A stretch of DNA of 14,833 bases from Woeseiaceae bacterium (GTDB lineage: Bacteria; Pseudomonadota; Gammaproteobacteria; Steroidobacterales; Woeseiaceae). The stretch spans positions 1 to 14,833 of the forward strand of contig JAKEGN010000248.1 in assembly GCA_022615525.1 (NCBI GenBank), read 5' to 3'. The position numbers and the translations under genes are program-made. Of this stretch, positions 6,596 to 12,260 are shown in pieces. Numbering within the stretch: position 1 is the stretch's first letter; each line of letters begins with the position of its first letter. Under the pieces are notes generated by a model that was not told the DNA's origin, ran no database searches, and saw only the letters and a program-made list of their open reading frames with translations.

Positions 6596-7737
6596 TGTGC
6601 ATCTCCCGGCATGCCAGCGGCCGCAACCGGCTGGGCCTTCAGTGACTGGAACTGCGGGCTGGTGAGGGCCTCCATGAACGCGACCAGGTCGTCGATTTCC
6701 TGTTCGGTGAGATTCAGGGGGCGAATCCCGCCGCTCAGGAACGGGTTGACCGGATCCTCGCGTTTGGTAACGCCGCCGTTGTTGTAGTGCTCGACAACTT
6801 CCCGCAGTGTCTTCAGGCTGCCGTCATGCATGTAGGGTGCGGTGACGTCGATATTTCGCAGAGTCGATGTCTTGAAGGAACCCATGGAACTGAACTGGTC
6901 ATCGACGGCGAAGCGGCCGAGGTGGGACGTGTCCGCATCAGCTAACACCGCGACGTCCACGTCCATGCCTTCGTTCTTGGCGACCTGGAAAGCCCGTGCC
7001 AGTTCCGGGACCTTGTCCTGGATGTTGTTGATGCCAATGCCGATGTTGTGAAACAGGTGGTCCGTGAAAAGCGCAAAGTCCTGTTCGATTGCATGGCAGG
7101 ACACGCATCGACCATTGCCGAGGAAAGTCACGAAGCCTCGCTTGGCCTGCTCGCTCATCGCATCCTGCTCGCCGCCGAAATACCAGCGATCGAACGGGGA
7201 ATCGCCGGCGACCTGTGTACGTTCGAATGCGGCGATCGCCCGCGTTACTTCTTTCATGCTGATGGCGTCGGCACTGACTCCGAAAACGTCGCTGAACGCT
7301 TTTACGTAAGCGCCGTCACCGCGGACTATTGCAAGCAGGGCATCGTGATTCGGCAGCGCCATTTCCACCGGGTTTACAAACGGATGCAGGGCCTGATCCT
7401 CGAGATCCGGCGACCGGCCGTCCCAGAACTGGGTCCTGTTGTACGCCGCATTGACGACTGTCGGTGCATTGCGTGTACCGGTCAGTTTGCGGATGCCTTC
7501 GGAGACGCTCAAGGGGCTGTCCGTAAACGCTTTTTCCGCCACATGGCAGGTTGCGCAACTGACGTCACCGGTAGCGCTGAATCGCACGTCGTTGAACAGT
7601 CGGCTGCCAAGCGCGATCTTTTCCGGTGACTGCGGGTTATCGGCTGGCACCGGGACGTCCGGCAAGCCGAGCGGCCCTTCCGCGAGTATGGGGGCTGCCA
7701 GAAAGAGGCAGCCCATAGCGATCAATAATCTCTTCAC
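6592..7737 (-). CDS. Periplasmic di-haem cytochrome c peroxidase (CcpA/MauG family)
   Basis: This 381-residue protein has a signal peptide (about 1-19, cleavage near I-L-A) and two c-type haem motifs, C-A-T-C-H at 61-65 and C-V-S-C-H at 211-215, spaced as in bacterial di-haem peroxidases. Family landmarks include F-S-A-T-G-D-V-S before haem 1, T-R-N-A-P-T-V-V-N-A at 88-97, Q-F-W-D-G-R at 103-108 with the inter-haem Trp105, and A-P-Y-M-H-D-G-S-L near 300-308. Met303 in that last motif fits a six-coordinate electron-accepting haem of CcpA type. MauG has Tyr at its distal position, so peroxide reduction is likelier than MauG-type protein oxidation, though this is not certain. Translation starts at GTG, overlapping the rhodanese stop by 4 bp, with a strong GGGGAGGAA ribosome site 5 bp upstream. 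The gene is also 4-bp overlapped at its end by the metallophosphoesterase. Confidence 0.93.
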   Translation of the reverse strand: MKRLLIAMGCLFLAAPILAEGPLGLPDVPVPADNPQSPEKIALGSRLFNDVRFSATGDVSCATCHVAEKAFTDSPLSVSEGIRKLTGTRNAPTVVNAAYNRTQFWDGRSPDLEDQALHPFVNPVEMALPNHDALLAIVRGDGAYVKAFSDVFGVSADAISMKEVTRAIAAFERTQVAGDSPFDRWYFGGEQDAMSEQAKRGFVTFLGNGRCVSCHAIEQDFALFTDHLFHNIGIGINNIQDKVPELARAFQVAKNEGMDVDVAVLADADTSHLGRFAVDDQFSSMGSFKTSTLRNIDVTAPYMHDGSLKTLREVVEHYNNGGVTKREDPVNPFLSGGIRPLNLTEQEIDDLVAFMEALTSPQFQSLKAQPVAAAGMPGDAQ

Positions 7738-8252
7738 TTCGGTTCCTCCCCGCCGTCCGCGGCGCGGTCATTGGTCAAAACCTTGGCCGAATCCTGCGAA
7801 ACCGGTACGCCGCAATTGAATACCGGCATGTCCTCGAACCAGGAGATTTGTCCTGACTGAAGAACCTGCACATCGGTGTAACCGCTTTCACGGAGTCTCA
7901 GTTGCAGGGCGGTGGCCCGTCTGCCGGACCTGCAATAAACCACTATGGGTGCATCGAGGTCTGTTGGCAGGCCGGTGCTCGCATCGATGGATGCGTCGTG
8001 CGGTATGTTTATCGCGCCTTGTATGTGCGAAGTCTGGAACTCTTCGATGCTGCGGGCGTCGATCAATGTGAATGTGGAATTGTCAGCGAGATAGGAGAGC
8101 AACAGCTTTTGCGGCACGGGGCTTGCCATCGATGGCGATCCGCTCTCGGGCGCGGATGCCTGGTCTGTTTCAGCGCAGACCCGGGAGGCGAATAGCACCA
8201 GGGCCAGCGATATGACCAGCGCGCGCTGCAATGGCCCTGTCGATTGCTGCAT
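7734..8252 (-). CDS. Secreted single-domain rhodanese
   Basis: The 172-residue product has a signal peptide (hydrophobic core about 11-24, likely cleavage after V-C-A at 27), a Ser/Pro-rich linker (about 30-47), and one rhodanese domain at about 48-145. Recognisable elements are L-I-D-A-R-S-x-x-E-F at 63-72, H-I-Q-G-A-I-N-I-P at 76-84 and the active-site loop C-R-S-G-R-R at 107-112, with C107 as the predicted persulfide carrier. Rhodaneses move sulfane sulfur between donors such as thiosulfate and thiol acceptors; this one should work in the periplasm. It is the first gene of the minus-strand redox block. Its stop overlaps the peroxidase start (GTGA), which implies coupled translation. Upstream lie a near-consensus promoter and a tandem operator. 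A second Cys at 147 in the C-terminal tail has no known role. Confidence 0.9.
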   Translation of the reverse strand: MQQSTGPLQRALVISLALVLFASRVCAETDQASAPESGSPSMASPVPQKLLLSYLADNSTFTLIDARSIEEFQTSHIQGAINIPHDASIDASTGLPTDLDAPIVVYCRSGRRATALQLRLRESGYTDVQVLQSGQISWFEDMPVFNCGVPVSQDSAKVLTNDRAADGGEEPK

Positions 8253-8276
8253 CAGGCTACCCCTTGGATTCAGTCG

Positions 8277-8307
8277 TTAGACTTGTTCTAATTTAGAGTC
8301 AGTCTAG
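8277..8307. promoter_or_regulatory. Tandem 15-bp inverted-repeat operator (TTAGA-N5-TCTAA)
   Basis: Two adjacent inverted repeats, each of the form TTAGA-N5-TCTA(A/G), occupy 8277-8291 (both arms perfect) and 8293-8307 (one mismatch), separated by a single T. The central arms also pair with each other (TCTAA-T-TTAGA). The A/T-rich block stands out from its G+C-rich surroundings. It overlaps the -10 and start site of the promoter for the minus-strand redox block, the classical place for a repressor. The half-site TTAGAC recalls operators of some TetR-family repressors, but the regulator is not encoded in this window. Confidence 0.6.
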
Positions 8308-8329
8308 GAGAGCTAATATCCAATGTCAA
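8301..8329 (-). promoter_or_regulatory. Sigma70-type promoter of the rhodanese-peroxidase block
   Basis: On the minus strand a perfect -35 hexamer TTGACA (8329-8324) is followed after exactly 17 bp by TAGACT (8306-8301), four of six matches to TATAAT. Transcription should start near 8294, giving a leader of about 42 nt before the rhodanese start at 8252, which has AAGGGG as ribosome site. The -10 lies inside the tandem inverted repeat at 8277-8307, so a bound protein there would block RNA polymerase. The promoter looks strong when unrepressed. Confidence 0.7.
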
Positions 8330-8369
8330 TGGTGGCTTCTACAGTGTCGATTGCAGGGCACATGCGGCA

Positions 8370-8398
8370 TTGCCATCGTTTCGGGCCGCGGGTATCTT
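8370..8398 (+). promoter_or_regulatory. Candidate sigma70 promoter of the DUF3313 gene
   Basis: TTGCCA at 8370-8375 (five of six matches to TTGACA) and TATCTT at 8393-8398 (four of six) are separated by 17 bp. Transcription would start near 8405, giving a leader of about 65 nt before the ATG at 8470. The -10 falls in the left arm of a 29-bp inverted repeat at 8390-8418, so binding or folding there could modulate it. Assignment rests on hexamers and spacing only. Confidence 0.4.
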
Positions 8399-8418
8399 GG
8401 GCCGGCGCCAAAATACCC
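8390..8418. repeat. 29-bp imperfect inverted repeat in the intergenic region
   Basis: Two 11-nt arms (8390-8400 and 8408-8418) pair at 10 of 11 positions, with one C-A mismatch, around a 7-nt loop. The outer six pairs are GGGTAT with ATACCC. No T-run follows on either strand, so it is not an ordinary intrinsic terminator. It lies between the rhodanese block and the DUF3313 gene and overlaps the candidate -10 of the latter. It may be an operator or a leader hairpin. Confidence 0.55.
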
Positions 8419-8469
8419 CTTCGTTAAGAACAGAATGACCGCCAGATGCTGGACGGTCGGAGAGACGCA

Positions 8470-9177
8470 ATGCGAGCGAACAACACAACCCAATTGATTC
8501 TTTGCCTGATAGGTGTGTTCGCGCTTGCGTTTTCCGCCAGCGCCAAGGAAGAAATACCCGAGACCACTCCCGAGGGCCTGGTGTTGGTGAAGGACACCAA
8601 GGCCAGGGTGGTATACCTGAGACCGGGGGCAACCCTCGATGGTTATACCAAGGTCGCGTTGCTGGATTGCTACGTGGCGTTCAAGAAAAACTGGGAGCGG
8701 GATTACAACCGCGACGCATCGTCACTCGGCGGTCGCGTAGATGCCGAAGACATGGAGAGGATCAAGAAACTTCTTGCTGACGAGTTCAGGAAGGTATTCA
8801 CCGAGGAACTCCAGGAAGAGGGCGGTTACCCGATTGTCGACGTGGCCGGCGAAGATGTCCTGGTTGTGAGGCCGGCGCTGCTCAACCTCGACGTGACCGC
8901 ACCCGATATCGACACCGCCAACCGCAACCGCCAGTTCGTCACTTCGGCAGGCGAGATGACTCTGTATATGGAACTGTTCGATTCAGCAACGGGCGAGATC
9001 ATCGCGCGCGTCATTGATCCGCAGGCGGCTGACCAGGGCGGCTTTGCCACCATGGCAAACAGCGTCACCAACAAGGCGGAAGCCGACCGCATCATTCGCA
9101 AGTGGGCGGTAGCGCTGCGTGAGCACCTCGGCGATCTGGACAAGGCAACGACAGCGGCAGGAAGCGCCACGAACTAG
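8470..9177 (+). CDS. Secreted DUF3313 family protein
   Basis: I chose the ATG at 8470 (235 residues) over the in-frame ATG at 8446 because GGAGAG sits 5 bp upstream and the product then opens with a standard signal peptide (core about 9-21, cleavage after A-S-A at 25). The mature protein carries the features I associate with DUF3313: L-D-G-Y-T-K-V-A-L-L-D near 57-67, N-W-E-R-D-Y-N-R-D near 74-82, a long helix M-E-R-I-K-K-L-L-A-D-E-F-R-K-V-F near 95-110, then G-G-Y-P-I-V-D and V-L-V-V-R-P-A-L-L-N-L-D-V-T-A-P-D near 130-146. DUF3313 proteins are envelope proteins, often lipoproteins, of unknown function; this one has no lipobox, so it should be soluble in the periplasm. Its TAG stop overlaps the stop of the convergent apbE gene. 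Confidence 0.85.
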   Translation: MRANNTTQLILCLIGVFALAFSASAKEEIPETTPEGLVLVKDTKARVVYLRPGATLDGYTKVALLDCYVAFKKNWERDYNRDASSLGGRVDAEDMERIKKLLADEFRKVFTEELQEEGGYPIVDVAGEDVLVVRPALLNLDVTAPDIDTANRNRQFVTSAGEMTLYMELFDSATGEIIARVIDPQAADQGGFATMANSVTNKAEADRIIRKWAVALREHLGDLDKATTAAGSATN

Positions 9178-10094
9178 GGGCGAGCGCGGGGAGTTCGCAG
9201 ACACCAGTACTTGACGTTTTGCGATTGCAGAAACGCCTCGGCCTCCGGGCCATTCAGCATGGCAAGCGTCGTCAGCGTTCCGGCCTGGGTGCAGGTGTCT
9301 GCGGCTACCGTGACAGAGTCAGGGGCACCCTCGATTGGCCAGCCCGTCAGCGGGTTCAGTATATGGCTGTAGCGGATACCGTCTTTCAACAGGAAACGAC
9401 GTGAGTCACCGCTGGTGGCCAGCGCCCCGCTTCGCAGCGAGATAAGCTTTTGCGCGGCGCCTTCCTGATCCGGCGCCTCGATACCGACCTGCCAGCCATC
9501 CGGTAGTCGAACATCGCCTGTCGCCACGAGGTCACCACCAAAGTTGATCAGGCAGGGGCATGAAGCTACCGGCGAAATCCGTGCTGCGGCCCTGTCCACG
9601 GCATATTCCTTGCCAATGCCGCCCAGGTCGATTTGCATGCCGCGTTGCAGGCGTAGTCGCGGGCGCTGCCACGAGACACGGTGCCAGCCGATCGAGTCCA
9701 TGATTTGCCGGATGCTCTCAGCGCCTGGCACCCGGTCACTGCCGTCGAACACCCAGACCTTTCGCAGCACTCCCGACGTGATGTCGAACCGGTGTTCGCT
9801 GAGCTCATACAGCGTCGCAGCGTAGTCCAGCAGGCTCGCGGTTTCGTCATCCACCGTTACAGGCATTCCGTTGCTTTCGTTGATCGTCGAGACGACGTTG
9901 CCGGCCCGGTAGCGGCTGAACTTGTCCTCGATGCGCCAGGCCTCGGCGGCGACCAACTGCAACAACTTCCGCGCGAGCTTCTCGTCGGTGGTATCGACGA
10001 GGACCTCGCAAGGGCTTCCCATGGCCTGGAACTCGCCCTGGTAGTAGCCTGCCGTGCGACGCAACTGTGGCTTGCGAGGATCGCCGGCTCGCAT
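9174..10094 (-). CDS. apbE: ApbE-family FAD:protein FMN transferase
   Basis: ApbE enzymes cut FAD and attach FMN through a phosphoester to a Thr of a target protein. This 306-residue copy shows the family motifs: E-D-K-F-S-R-Y near 56-62, F-D-I-T-S-G-V-L at 103-110, D-L-G-G-I-G-K-E-Y-A-V-D at 156-167, L-I-N-F-G-G-D at 182-188, A-T-S-G-D at 226-230, S-H-I-L-N-P-L-T-G at 243-251, and the metal-site segment A-A-D-T-C-T-Q-A-G near 264-272. I prefer the ATG at 10094 over the one at 10142: it follows the upstream stop by 13 bp and GAGGT lies about 10 bp upstream, whereas 10142 would overlap the upstream gene by 35 bp. With either start no signal peptide or lipobox is visible, which is odd for an enzyme whose likely target is exported. 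A plausible substrate motif lies in the preceding gene's product. Confidence 0.93.
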   Translation of the reverse strand: MRAGDPRKPQLRRTAGYYQGEFQAMGSPCEVLVDTTDEKLARKLLQLVAAEAWRIEDKFSRYRAGNVVSTINESNGMPVTVDDETASLLDYAATLYELSEHRFDITSGVLRKVWVFDGSDRVPGAESIRQIMDSIGWHRVSWQRPRLRLQRGMQIDLGGIGKEYAVDRAAARISPVASCPCLINFGGDLVATGDVRLPDGWQVGIEAPDQEGAAQKLISLRSGALATSGDSRRFLLKDGIRYSHILNPLTGWPIEGAPDSVTVAADTCTQAGTLTTLAMLNGPEAEAFLQSQNVKYWCLRTPRARP

Positions 10095-10107
10095 GGTCTG
10101 CAAGACC

Positions 10108-11415
10108 TCAGAAGCGATAACTGAATTGCGCAATGATGGCATCGAGATCCGGATACAGTTCGCGCCCGGCCTGGTTGCCGATGATCTGGTCAGATGGCGC
10201 GGTGCCGTCCTGCATGTAGTACTCGAGCCGTACGCTCATCTCGTTGTCTGAACGCGTTTTCCAGCCATATTTCATACCGACGGTGATCGCATCGAATTCG
10301 CCGAGCCGATAGTCGGCGGATGCAAACTCGAGCGGCGCTGCGCCATCGACGAGGCTGATGCGGTAGAAATCCGCCGCCGTCTGCGTATACCAGCGCACGT
10401 GCGGCTCGAGGTACCGCTTGTCACCGAAAGGCCAGCGATAACGTGCATCGAGCGTATGTGAATCGATTTCCCAGTCGTCCGTCATGTAACGGTACGACAG
10501 GTCCAGCACCTTGCCGCTCATGTAGTATTTTGCCTGGCCGTAGACGCTGTGCTTCGTTCGTTCATCCGGGCGGCTCTCGAAGCGGTATTCATGCGACGGA
10601 CCGGATACTCCCGGTGCCGGTGTGTGGCCCACCGGATCGCCGCTTACCGGATCGACAAGGCTCAAAAATTTGAACGGGTCGTTCAGGTAGCCGCTGGACT
10701 GGCTCAAAGAGTAGTTGAACTGGAACAGCAGGTTGCGGTTCACGACCTGCGTCAGGCCAAGGACCACGTCCACTACATCCTTGTCCTGGTCGCCAATCCG
10801 GTTCGAGAGATCGCCGACATCCAGCATGGGCGACAGCGGCACGGGTGTGCCGCCCTCCGGGTTCAGGCTGTCCTGTGCGTACGCAAGGCCGAGAGACAGC
10901 GTGGTGTTTCGCTTGTTGAAATCGCGCGACAGGCCTGCGTTCCCGCCGATATGGACATAATCGTATTCCTTGGAAGCACTTACGCCGGCGTTAAATGTAT
11001 ACAGGCGCGCGAAGGGTTGCGCCCATCCGGCAGTGAGTGCAACGCGAGTATCGAGAAAACTGTCGTCGAGGGGAATCTCGTTTGCCGATGTCGTGTAGAC
11101 GGCTTTCCCGGATGGCCGCGTGAACGTCTGAGGTCCGTCGAAGGGCAGTGCGCCGCTCGGTGTTGCGCCGGTCAGGGAGTCAACGGTAAGACCGAGCGAT
11201 AGTATCCGGTCGTCGACGAATGCCCGGTTTGCCAGTACGTTGAGGCTGAAATCCTGCACCCGGCCATCGCTCTCGCCGTAATAAAGGAGTGCCGTGTTGA
11301 AATCCCAGCCCGGTTCTTCCTGCGCCTGCACGGGTGAAACTGTCGATGTGCCCAGCAATGAACAGGCCGCCGTCGCGAGTGATGCGGCAATGGAACGCGA
11401 ATTCTGTTTCGACAT
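10108..11415 (-). CDS. DUF3570 outer-membrane beta-barrel protein with candidate flavinylation motif
   Basis: Starting at the ATG at 11415 (435 residues; AG-rich ribosome site GAGAGAGAAA just upstream) gives a typical signal peptide ending at V-Q-A near residue 31; the longer frame from 11475 would place an extra 20 residues before it and overlap the neighbour. The rest is rich in alternating aromatic and polar strands and ends in Q-F-S-Y-R-F, the terminal Phe used for BAM-dependent outer-membrane insertion. The content fits DUF3570, a family of unknown function. Residues 79-85 read D-S-L-T-G-A-T (11181-11161), which matches the Dxx(S/T)GAT consensus at which ApbE attaches FMN to the final Thr, here T85. 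apbE follows 13 bp downstream. If T85 is modified this would be a flavinylated outer-membrane protein; that part is inference. Confidence 0.88.
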   Translation of the reverse strand: MSKQNSRSIAASLATAACSLLGTSTVSPVQAQEEPGWDFNTALLYYGESDGRVQDFSLNVLANRAFVDDRILSLGLTVDSLTGATPSGALPFDGPQTFTRPSGKAVYTTSANEIPLDDSFLDTRVALTAGWAQPFARLYTFNAGVSASKEYDYVHIGGNAGLSRDFNKRNTTLSLGLAYAQDSLNPEGGTPVPLSPMLDVGDLSNRIGDQDKDVVDVVLGLTQVVNRNLLFQFNYSLSQSSGYLNDPFKFLSLVDPVSGDPVGHTPAPGVSGPSHEYRFESRPDERTKHSVYGQAKYYMSGKVLDLSYRYMTDDWEIDSHTLDARYRWPFGDKRYLEPHVRWYTQTAADFYRISLVDGAAPLEFASADYRLGEFDAITVGMKYGWKTRSDNEMSVRLEYYMQDGTAPSDQIIGNQAGRELYPDLDAIIAQFSYRF

Positions 11416-11431
11416 CTGATTTCTCTCTCTT

Positions 11432-11665
11432 TCAGTTACAGCCGCAGCCACCGCCGCCAAAGCCGCGTCCGCCACTCGATGCTTCCTTGCTGAAGTAGAT
11501 GTGATCGTCGATCCCGGCCTCGACCGGGTCAGTCGTCAACTGCATCTCCTCCTTTGCAAGCACGTCGCGCTCCCAGGGTTCCACCCCCATGGACGTACAG
11601 CCGCTCGCAGCTGCCGTGAGGCAAAGGATGACAGCGGACAATCCCACCGTTACCGATCGGCACAT
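11432..11665 (-). CDS. DUF4266 lipoprotein with Gly-rich Cys-Gly-Cys-Asn tail
   Basis: This 77-residue lipoprotein has a short signal with a lipobox A-S-G-C at 20-23, so the mature chain is only about 55 residues anchored by C23. The mature part contains V-E-P-W-E-R-D-V-L-A-K near 28-38, D-P-V-E-A-G-I-D-D-H-I-Y-F-S-K near 46-60, and a tail rich in Gly that ends C74-G-C76-N77. These are the conserved parts of DUF4266 as I know it. The C-x-C tail could bind a metal, form a disulfide, or be a modification site; no function is established. Position +2 after the lipid Cys is Ser (T24, S25), with no Asp retention signal, so outer-membrane sorting is expected. AAGGAG overlaps the stop codon of the thioredoxin gene (4-bp gap), 7 bp before the start; DUF3570 follows after 16 bp. 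Confidence 0.85.
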   Translation of the reverse strand: MCRSVTVGLSAVILCLTAAASGCTSMGVEPWERDVLAKEEMQLTTDPVEAGIDDHIYFSKEASSGGRGFGGGGCGCN

Positions 11666-11669
11666 TCCA

Positions 11670-12155
11670 TTACTCCTTTTGCGAAAGCAGAATTTCGCGG
11701 ATGGTCGCTTCGTACTCGTCCGCCTGTTTTACCTGGAAACCGAGATGCCGGCTGGCAATGACGCCATCGCGGCCGATGAGGTAGGAGCTCGGCATGGCCT
11801 CCACCTCGAACTGCCGTGCAAGCGTGCCAGCGGGATCTGACACGATCGTGAACTGCGCCGGATAGTCCCGCAGAAACGCTTCCGCGTCACTGTTGCTGGC
11901 ATCCATATTGACGCCGATGATGACCAGTCCCTGCCCGCCATACTTTTGCTGCATCTGGTTCATCCAGGGAAAGGAACGACGGCAGGGCACACACCAGGAG
12001 GCCCAGAAGTCCAGCAGCACGACCTGCCCGCGGTAGGCGTCCAGATTCAGCGCAGAATCGCCGGCGCGGCCCGATCCGGGCATGAATACCAGCGCAATCA
12101 GCAGCAGGGCAGCAAGGGCGGACGGGCCGGGACGGCGCAGGCGGGTCATATCCAT
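11670..12155 (-). CDS. TlpA/ResA-like periplasmic thioredoxin
   Basis: This 161-residue protein has an N-terminal hydrophobic segment (about 12-26) that is either a cleaved signal or a membrane anchor, followed by a thioredoxin fold. The active site is W-A-S-W-C-V-P-C-R-R with C55 and C58, and the cis-proline loop is M-P-S-S-Y-L at 121-126. The N-V-D-x-S-N segment at 83-89 is typical of TlpA/ResA/DsbE proteins, which reduce specific periplasmic disulfides, for example in apocytochromes or copper-centre proteins. It is the first gene of the set thioredoxin, DUF4266, DUF3570, apbE, and its stop is part of the next gene's ribosome site. The obvious possible client is the Cys-Gly-Cys tail of the DUF4266 lipoprotein. 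A second Met at 12149 could also serve as start; neither has a well-spaced Shine-Dalgarno sequence. Confidence 0.9.
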   Translation of the reverse strand: MDMTRLRRPGPSALAALLLIALVFMPGSGRAGDSALNLDAYRGQVVLLDFWASWCVPCRRSFPWMNQMQQKYGGQGLVIIGVNMDASNSDAEAFLRDYPAQFTIVSDPAGTLARQFEVEAMPSSYLIGRDGVIASRHLGFQVKQADEYEATIREILLSQKE

Positions 12156-12260
12156 ATGCAGTAAATTACCTTGATGAACAGATACTTGCGGGCGTTCAAT
12201 ACTATGCCGTGCGATCGGCCTTTGATATAGACACGTTCCGCAGACAAACCGGTCGCGAAC

